Assembly (NCBI GenBank): GCA_945946745.1
Contig: CAMEWZ010000111.1
Span: forward strand, 1-5,552
Length of the DNA: 5,552 nt
Reading direction: 5' to 3'
Source: an uncultured Clostridia bacterium
Lineage (GTDB): Bacteria > Bacillota > Clostridia > Oscillospirales > Oscillospiraceae
Made by a program: the position numbers and the translations under genes. Shown in pieces: positions 1 to 3,696 of the stretch. The notes below the pieces were generated by a model, which saw only the letters and a list, made by a program, of their open reading frames with translations, ran no database searches and was not told the DNA's origin. Every line of letters begins with the position of its first letter. Positions within the stretch are counted from its first letter, which is position 1.

Positions 1-146
1 GCACCTACGCCATCCAGCGTCCCTTCGTGCTGGCCACCAAGACGGACGCCAAGCTAAACGACGCAGCTCAAGCCTTCTTCGACTACGTAACCTCCGCTGA
101 TGCCAACGAGATCATCGTGGCAGCCGGTGTGGTTCCCTCCAATTGA
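1..146 (+). CDS. pstS: Phosphate ABC transporter substrate-binding protein PstS, C-terminal fragment
   Basis: This is the last 47 codons of a gene that begins before the window. The reading frame starts at base 3 and ends at TGA 144-146. The visible protein has QRPFVLATK, then AQAFFDYVTS, and ends IIVAAGVVPSN. This matches the usual C-terminus of PstS-type phosphate-binding proteins, where a beta-strand (PFVLATK) is followed by a helix carrying FFDYV and then a short tail ending near 'AGxVP'. PstS binds phosphate outside the membrane and, in Gram-positive bacteria, is normally a lipoprotein; the signal peptide and phosphate-contacting residues lie outside the window. The assignment rests on this short tail plus the fact that pstC, pstA, pstB and phoU follow directly. 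A strong terminator sits 24 bases after the stop, so pstS may be partly a separate transcript. Confidence 0.88.
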   Translation, partial: TYAIQRPFVLATKTDAKLNDAAQAFFDYVTSADANEIIVAAGVVPSN

Positions 147-170
147 TTTGCACAAATTCCAAGCACCCTG

Positions 171-203
171 CTGCGGGCCGAACATTCGGCCCGCAGTTTT
201 TTT
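171..203 (+). terminator. Intrinsic terminator after pstS
   Basis: A perfect 10-bp inverted repeat (CTGCGGGCCG at 171-180 and CGGCCCGCAG at 187-196) encloses the loop AACATT and is followed directly by seven T's at 197-203. This is a textbook Rho-independent terminator. Because pstC starts only about 90 bases later on the same strand, it probably acts as a partial terminator that lowers pstCAB-phoU expression relative to pstS. Confidence 0.93.
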
Positions 204-210
204 GACCTGG

Positions 211-241
211 ATTTTACAAACCCTGCCTTTCTCATTTTACA
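211..241 (+). promoter_or_regulatory. Candidate Pho box: direct repeat ATTTTACA x2
   Basis: The octamer ATTTTACA occurs at 211-218 and again at 234-241, exactly 23 bp apart, or about two helical turns. Both copies contain TTTACA, which fits the TT(A/T/C)ACA half-site known for B. subtilis PhoP, whose boxes repeat about every 11 bp. The intermediate position (around 223-229) shows no good third match, so only two half-sites are clear. The location between the pstS terminator and pstC, upstream of a TATAAA box, suits a phosphate-starvation activator site. The repeat is seen directly; PhoP binding is inferred. Confidence 0.5.
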
Positions 242-261
242 TTCCGGCGGTAGGATGAACG

Positions 262-267
262 TATAAA
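262..267 (+). promoter_or_regulatory. Candidate -10 box of an internal pstC promoter
   Basis: TATAAA matches the sigma-A consensus TATAAT at five of six positions and lies 25 bases upstream of the pstC start codon. The nearest -35-like hexamer, TTTACA at 236-241, is 20 bp away, longer than the usual 17. That would be tolerable in an activator-dependent Pho promoter but makes a constitutive promoter unlikely. If it is used, transcription would start near 273-275, placing the two ATTTTACA copies roughly in the -35 to -62 region. Confidence 0.42.
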
Positions 268-276
268 CCCCAATCT

Positions 277-284
277 AGAAAGGA
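277..284 (+). promoter_or_regulatory. Ribosome binding site of pstC
   Basis: AGAAAGGA at 277-284 lies 7 bases upstream of the ATG at 292. It is a good Shine-Dalgarno match and supports this start codon over later in-frame starts. Confidence 0.75.
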
Positions 285-291
285 CACGTCA

Positions 292-1161
292 ATGAAATCG
301 AAACAAAATCTTCTGGAAAATGTGGTTCACAGCATTTTTCTGCTGCTGGGACTGGTGACGGTAGGCTGCGTGCTGCTGATTACCGTGTATCTGGTGGTTT
401 CCGGCATCCCCGCTATCCGGGAGATCGGGCTGGTGGATTTCCTGTTTGGCGACACCTGGGCCTCCACGGCGGCGGAGCCGAAGTACGGCATTCTGCCCTT
501 CATCCTCACCAGCGTCTACGGCACTGCGGGAGCCATCGCGCTGGGGGTGCCCATCGGCTTTCTCACCGCCGTGTATCTGGCGAAAATGGCCCCACAATCC
601 CTCAAGGAAATCATGGGGCAGGCGGTATCCATGCTGGCAGGCATCCCCTCCGTGGTTTACGGCCTGGTGGGTATGATGGTGCTGGTGCCGGGCATTCGGA
701 AGCTGTTCCATGTGCCGGACGGGGCAAGCCTGCTGGCAGCAATCGTTGTACTCGCCGTTATGATTCTGCCCTCCATCATCAAAATGTCCGTCACCGCTCT
801 GGAGGCTGTGCCAAAGGAGTATGAGGACGCCTCCCTGGCTCTGGGCGCCACCCCGGAGGAGACCTGGTTCCGGGTATCCGTCCCGGCGGCGAAAAGCGGC
901 ATTGCCGCCGCTGTGGTGCTGGGGGTGGGCCGGGCTATTGGAGAAGCCATGGCTGTCATGATGGTGGCAGGCAACGCCGCCAATATGCCCTCTCTTTTCC
1001 AGTCTGTCCGCTTTCTCACCACCGCTGTTGCCTCGGAAATGTCCTACAGCAGCGGCTTACAGCGGCAGGCGCTGTTTTCCATCGCCTTGGTGCTGTTCCT
1101 GTTCATTATGCTGATTAACGCGGCATTGAATTTCTTCTTGAAAGGAGAGAAGCGTTCATGA
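292..1161 (+). CDS. pstC: Phosphate ABC transporter permease PstC
   Basis: The 289-residue integral membrane protein is one half of the PstC/PstA channel that moves phosphate across the cytoplasmic membrane using ATP hydrolysed by PstB. About six hydrophobic segments are visible, near residues 14-37, 67-96, 108-132, 145-166, 202-226 and 258-283. The cytoplasmic EAA loop that docks onto the ATPase is clear at about 171-192 (EAVPKEYEDASLALGATPEE, then TW), with its conserved glycine at 185. The motif GIPSVVYGLVG (117-127) and the segment GRAIGEAMAVMMVAGN (213-228) are typical of PstC. Length is normal for the family. The ATG is supported by AGAAAGGA 7 bases upstream. The stop overlaps the pstA start, indicating translational coupling and 1:1 production of the two permeases. 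PstC is distinguished from PstA by gene order and by GEAMAV rather than GESAAL. Confidence 0.96.
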   Translation: MKSKQNLLENVVHSIFLLLGLVTVGCVLLITVYLVVSGIPAIREIGLVDFLFGDTWASTAAEPKYGILPFILTSVYGTAGAIALGVPIGFLTAVYLAKMAPQSLKEIMGQAVSMLAGIPSVVYGLVGMMVLVPGIRKLFHVPDGASLLAAIVVLAVMILPSIIKMSVTALEAVPKEYEDASLALGATPEETWFRVSVPAAKSGIAAAVVLGVGRAIGEAMAVMMVAGNAANMPSLFQSVRFLTTAVASEMSYSSGLQRQALFSIALVLFLFIMLINAALNFFLKGEKRS

Positions 1162-2015
1162 AACAAAGAAAGCTATCCAATAGCCGCCGCCGTTTTCTCT
1201 GGACGGTGCGGGGCGGCATGTACTTCGCCACGGCGCTCACTGGGCTGCTCACTCTTTTTCTTGTGGCTTATGTGCTGATTCAGGGTATTCCCAACTTAAG
1301 CTGGGAATTTGTCAGCACTAAGCCCAGCTATTTAAGCGGAAATATCGGAATCCTGCCGGATATTCTGAACACCGTGTACATCGTCATCATTACCTTGCTG
1401 ATCGTGATTCCTTTGGGTGTGGGCGCGGCGGTGTATCTGACGGAATACGCCACCAACAAACGGCTGGTGTCCGTCATTGAGTACGCGGCGGAGGCCCTCA
1501 GCGGCATTCCCTCCATCATCTATGGCCTGGTGGGTATGCTGATGTTTTCAAACACCATCGGCACCAGCCTAATGGCGGGCGGTCTGACGCTGGTGATTAT
1601 GAACCTGCCAACCATTCTGCGCAACACCCAGGAAAGCCTGAAAACCGTGCCCCAGTCCTACCGGGAGGGCGCTTTCGGGCTGGGCGCTGGTAAATGGCGG
1701 GTGGTGCGCACGGTGGTGCTGCCCGGCTGCATCGACGGCGTCATTACCGGCTGCATCCTAAGCGTGGGCAGAATTTTGGGAGAATCCGCCGCCCTGCTGT
1801 TCACCGCGGGCTTTGCCCACGCCCTCAATGGCTTTGTGAAGGGACTGGGGAGCGCAGGCGCCACCTTGACCGTTGCCCTGTACGTCTACGCCAAGGAGCA
1901 GGGGGAATTCGGCGTGGCCTTTGGCATCGCGGCCATTCTGCTGGTGCTGGCCTTCGGCATCAACCTGGCGGCAAGCGCAGTTACAAAGTACTATCAAAGA
2001 AAGAACGCTGTTTAA
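1158..2015 (+). CDS. pstA: Phosphate ABC transporter permease PstA
   Basis: The 285-residue second permease pairs with PstC to form the phosphate channel. Hydrophobic segments lie near residues 20-43, 69-95, 107-130, 134-154, 190-219 and 249-276, after a basic, cytoplasmic N-terminus (MKQRK...SRRR). The EAA loop spans about 159-181 and contains ESLKTVPQSYREGAFGLGAG. GIPSIIYGLVG (116-126) parallels the same region of PstC, and GRILGESAALLFTAG (204-218) is a PstA hallmark. The start codon ATG shares ATGA with the pstC stop, and AAAGGAGAG at 1141-1149, inside the pstC 3' end, is spaced 8 bases from it; both support this start. Unlike the pstC-pstA junction, the gap after pstA is long (117 bases) and filled by a palindromic element, so coupling to pstB is lost. 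Confidence 0.96.
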   Translation: MKQRKLSNSRRRFLWTVRGGMYFATALTGLLTLFLVAYVLIQGIPNLSWEFVSTKPSYLSGNIGILPDILNTVYIVIITLLIVIPLGVGAAVYLTEYATNKRLVSVIEYAAEALSGIPSIIYGLVGMLMFSNTIGTSLMAGGLTLVIMNLPTILRNTQESLKTVPQSYREGAFGLGAGKWRVVRTVVLPGCIDGVITGCILSVGRILGESAALLFTAGFAHALNGFVKGLGSAGATLTVALYVYAKEQGEFGVAFGIAAILLVLAFGINLAASAVTKYYQRKNAV

Positions 2016-2020
2016 CGTTT

Positions 2021-2038
2021 CCGCCCTCTGTAGGGCGG
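2021..2038 (+). other. Alternative small hairpin overlapping the pstA-pstB repeat
   Basis: CCGCCCT (2021-2027) and AGGGCGG (2032-2038) form a 7-bp stem around CTGT, starting 5 bases after the pstA stop. Its right arm overlaps the left arm of the next hairpin (2034-2055), so in RNA the two structures exclude each other. The inverted repeat is seen; any regulatory switching is speculative. Confidence 0.5.
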
Positions 2039-2109
2039 GCTGCCCTCAGCCCGCCTCACCTGTTACAATGCAGCGACGCAGACGGCGGCTTGAGGGCAAG
2101 CCGCCCTAC
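2030..2109. repeat. 80-bp inverted pair of GC-rich palindromes (REP/MITE-like) between pstA and pstB
   Basis: The element begins with GTAGGGCGG (2030-2038) and ends with its exact complement CCGCCCTAC (2101-2109). Each end carries its own hairpin. The left is GGCGGGCTG (2034-2042), loop CCCT, CAGCCCGCC (2047-2055). The right is GGCGGCTTG (2084-2092), loop AGGG, CAAGCCGCC (2097-2105). The two 26-base arms, read in opposite orientation, agree at 22 positions, and the four differences form two compensated base pairs. The 28-base centre (2056-2083) is unrelated. There is no reading frame of note and no T-tract, so it is neither a transposase gene nor a terminator. It resembles paired REP-type or non-autonomous palindromic elements. 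In mRNA, such hairpins could slow 3' exonucleases or adjust the pstCA to pstB ratio; that role is inferred. Confidence 0.72.
2061..2069 (+). promoter_or_regulatory. Possible extended -10 promoter inside the repeat element
   Basis: TGTTACAAT fits the extended -10 pattern TGN-TATAAT with one mismatch (TACAAT). No good -35 hexamer lies 16-18 bp upstream, where the left hairpin sits. If active, it would start a transcript about 55-60 bases before pstB. The match is short and could be chance. Confidence 0.25.
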
Positions 2110-2121
2110 TAGGATATCGAT

Positions 2122-2127
2122 AAGGAG
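2122..2127 (+). promoter_or_regulatory. Ribosome binding site of pstB
   Basis: AAGGAG lies 5 bases upstream of ATG 2133 and 12 bases beyond the end of the palindromic element. The hairpins therefore leave the ribosome site free. Confidence 0.75.
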
Positions 2128-2132
2128 AAAAA

Positions 2133-2885
2133 ATGAACAACCCAATTATTACCGTCAACGACTTGAACCTCTGGTACGGTCAGACCCAGGCACTGAAGAA
2201 CATCCGCCTGGAAATCCCCGAAAAGTCCATCACCGCCCTCATCGGCCCCTCGGGCTGCGGCAAGTCCACCTTCCTCAAAACCCTAAACCGGATGAACGAC
2301 CTGGTGCCGGGGGTGAAAATCACCGGAGAAGTGCGCTATCACGGGGAGAATATCTTTGAAGCGGAGGTCAACAACCTACGCAAGGAGGTGGGCATGGTAT
2401 TCCAGAAACCCAACCCCTTCCCCATGAGTATTTACGACAACATCGCCTACGGCCCGCGAACCCACGGCATCCGGAACAAAGCGCAATTGGATGAAATTGT
2501 GGAAAAGGCCCTGAAAGGCGCGGCCATCTGGGACGAAGTCAAGGATCGCTTAAAAAAGAACGCCCTTGGCATGTCCGGCGGTCAGCAGCAGCGGCTGTGC
2601 ATCGCCCGGGCGCTGGCGGTGGAGCCGGAGGTTCTGCTGATGGACGAGCCCACCTCCGCCCTGGACCCCATCTCCACCTCCCACATTGAGGATCTGGCCA
2701 TGGAGCTGAAGGAGAAGTACACCATCGTCATCGTCACCCACAACATGCAGCAGGCCGTGCGGATTTCCGATCAGACCGCCTTCTTCCTGCTGGGGGATCT
2801 GGTAGAGTACGGCAGCACCGAGGACATGTTCTCGAACCCCAGAGACAAACGCACGGAAGATTACATCACCGGCCGCTTTGGCTGA
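2133..2885 (+). CDS. pstB: Phosphate ABC transporter ATP-binding protein PstB
   Basis: The 250-residue cytoplasmic ATPase dimerises under the PstC/PstA channel and couples ATP hydrolysis to phosphate import. All ABC motifs are present in order: Walker A GPSGCGKST (38-46), Q-loop glutamine 91 in VFQKPNPFPMSIYDNIAYGPR (region 89-109, diagnostic of PstB rather than other ABC ATPases), signature MSGGQQQR (147-154), Walker B VLLMDEP (167-173) with catalytic glutamate 172, D-loop SALD (175-178) and switch histidine 203. The signature begins with Met where the consensus has Leu, a mild substitution. The protein has the usual PstB length and ends YITGRFG, the family's usual C-terminus. It has its own strong ribosome site and is separated from both neighbours by palindromic repeats, which is less compact than the pstC-pstA junction. 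Confidence 0.98.
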   Translation: MNNPIITVNDLNLWYGQTQALKNIRLEIPEKSITALIGPSGCGKSTFLKTLNRMNDLVPGVKITGEVRYHGENIFEAEVNNLRKEVGMVFQKPNPFPMSIYDNIAYGPRTHGIRNKAQLDEIVEKALKGAAIWDEVKDRLKKNALGMSGGQQQRLCIARALAVEPEVLLMDEPTSALDPISTSHIEDLAMELKEKYTIVIVTHNMQQAVRISDQTAFFLLGDLVEYGSTEDMFSNPRDKRTEDYITGRFG

Positions 2886-2893
2886 AGATCCTT

Positions 2894-2925
2894 CGTAGGG
2901 CGGCTTGCCCTCAAGCCGCCTTACG
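2894..2925. repeat. Single GC-rich palindrome between pstB and phoU, same family as the pstA-pstB element
   Basis: The core stem is GGCGGCTTG (2899-2907), loop CCCT, CAAGCCGCC (2912-2920). It is extended outward by CGTAG/TTACG to a 14-bp stem with one G-T wobble. Bases 2895-2920 are identical at all 26 positions to the reverse complement of the right arm of the pstA-pstB element (2084-2109), so this is clearly the same repeat in the opposite orientation. It starts 9 bases after the pstB stop and ends 11 bases before the phoU ribosome site. No T-tract follows, so it is not an intrinsic terminator. Confidence 0.78.
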
Positions 2926-2936
2926 GGGATGCGATT

Positions 2937-2942
2937 AGGAGG
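2937..2942 (+). promoter_or_regulatory. Ribosome binding site deciding the phoU start
   Basis: AGGAGG at 2937-2942 is a perfect Shine-Dalgarno. It lies only 2 bases before the first in-frame ATG (2945) but 11 bases before the second (2954); the overlapping GGAG at 2941-2944 is 9 bases from the second. Normal spacing therefore favours ATG 2954. Confidence 0.65.
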
Positions 2943-2953
2943 AGATGTTTGTT

Positions 2954-3601
2954 ATGAGAAATCTATATCAGGAGCAGCTGCAAAATCTGAACCAGGAGCT
3001 GATCCGCATGGGCGCGGCCTGCGAGGAAATCATTGACTTCGCCGCAAAGGCATTGACGGACTACAGCCCCGCCCTGGAGGAAAAAACGGCCCAGGTTGGC
3101 GCCAGCATCGATGAAAGTGAGCGGGCCATCGAAATTCTCTGCCACCGTCTGCTTCTGCGGCAGCAGCCGGTAGCCAGCGACCTGCGGCAGATCAGCGCCG
3201 CCATGAAAATGATTACCGACATGGAACGCATCGGTGACCAGGCGGAGGACATTGTGGATTTGATTCCCAAAATGGAGCAGCGTCCCCAGGAGAAGGATCC
3301 CAAGCTCCAGGAAATGGCCGATGCCGCCAAAGCCATGGTGATCGGCGCGGTAGACGCCTATGTCAGACGGGATCTGGCACTGGCGCAGAAAGTCATGGAC
3401 AACGATGATCTTGTGGACAGCTATTTCAACCAGATCAAATCGGATATCATCCGCCTCATCGCGGCAAACCCCGACAGCGGAGAAAACGCCCTGGATCTGC
3501 TGATGATCGCCAAGTATTTTGAGCGCATTGCCGACCACTGCACCAACATCGCCGAATGGGTGGTATACGCCGCCACCGGAGATCGAGTCACCACCCCTTG
3601 A
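2954..3601 (+). CDS. phoU: Phosphate transport system regulatory protein PhoU
   Basis: The cytoplasmic, all-helical protein of 215 residues is made of two similar three-helix PhoU domains. It mediates between the Pst transporter and the PhoR-type sensor kinase, keeping the Pho regulon off when phosphate is plentiful. Each domain shows its metal-binding signature: ERIGDQAED (E91, D95, D99) in the first and ERIADHCTN (E190, D194, N198) in the second. The segment LLLRQQPVASDLRQI, about residues 67-81, is also typical of the family. Length is normal. Two in-frame starts exist, ATG 2945 (218 residues) and ATG 2954. I chose 2954 because the ribosome site is too close to 2945 and PhoU proteins typically begin with MR followed by an aromatic and QL. 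The gene closes the pst operon, ahead of a strong terminator. Confidence 0.95.
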   Translation: MRNLYQEQLQNLNQELIRMGAACEEIIDFAAKALTDYSPALEEKTAQVGASIDESERAIEILCHRLLLRQQPVASDLRQISAAMKMITDMERIGDQAEDIVDLIPKMEQRPQEKDPKLQEMADAAKAMVIGAVDAYVRRDLALAQKVMDNDDLVDSYFNQIKSDIIRLIAANPDSGENALDLLMIAKYFERIADHCTNIAEWVVYAATGDRVTTP

Positions 3602-3652
3602 TTCCCGCTTTCCAAAACGCCGCGCCAAGAAATGTCCGCTTGGTACAAACAA

Positions 3653-3690
3653 CGCGCCCTGTGGAAAAACCACAGGGCGCGTTTTATTTT
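3653..3690. terminator. Shared terminator between convergent phoU and metG
   Basis: A perfect 12-bp stem (CGCGCCCTGTGG 3653-3664 and CCACAGGGCGCG 3670-3681) encloses an AAAAA loop and is followed on the + strand by TTTTATTTT (3682-3690). AA at 3651-3652 extends the pairing by two. On the - strand the stem is followed by TTGTTTGTA (complement of 3644-3652), a weaker U-rich tract. It should therefore terminate the pst operon strongly and metG at least partly. Confidence 0.9.
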
Positions 3691-3696
3691 CGATGC

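Noticed and set aside
289..711. Histidine- and glutamine-rich open frame of 140 codons opposite pstC
   Set aside because: The His/Gln composition is what results from reading hydrophobic membrane-protein codons on the opposite strand. There is no independent evidence for a gene.
2034..2105. pstA-pstB hairpins as intrinsic terminators
   Set aside because: Neither stem is followed by a run of T's on either strand, so they lack the release signal and are better read as a repeat element.
1694..2359. Open frame of 221 codons on the + strand overlapping pstA, the repeat and pstB
   Set aside because: It overlaps two certain genes in another frame and its product is Arg-, Gly- and Pro-rich with no family features.
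3625..3643. Weak inverted repeat CCAAG...CTTGG between phoU and the terminator
   Set aside because: Only 5 bp with a 9-base loop, and no nearby function. This is expected by chance.
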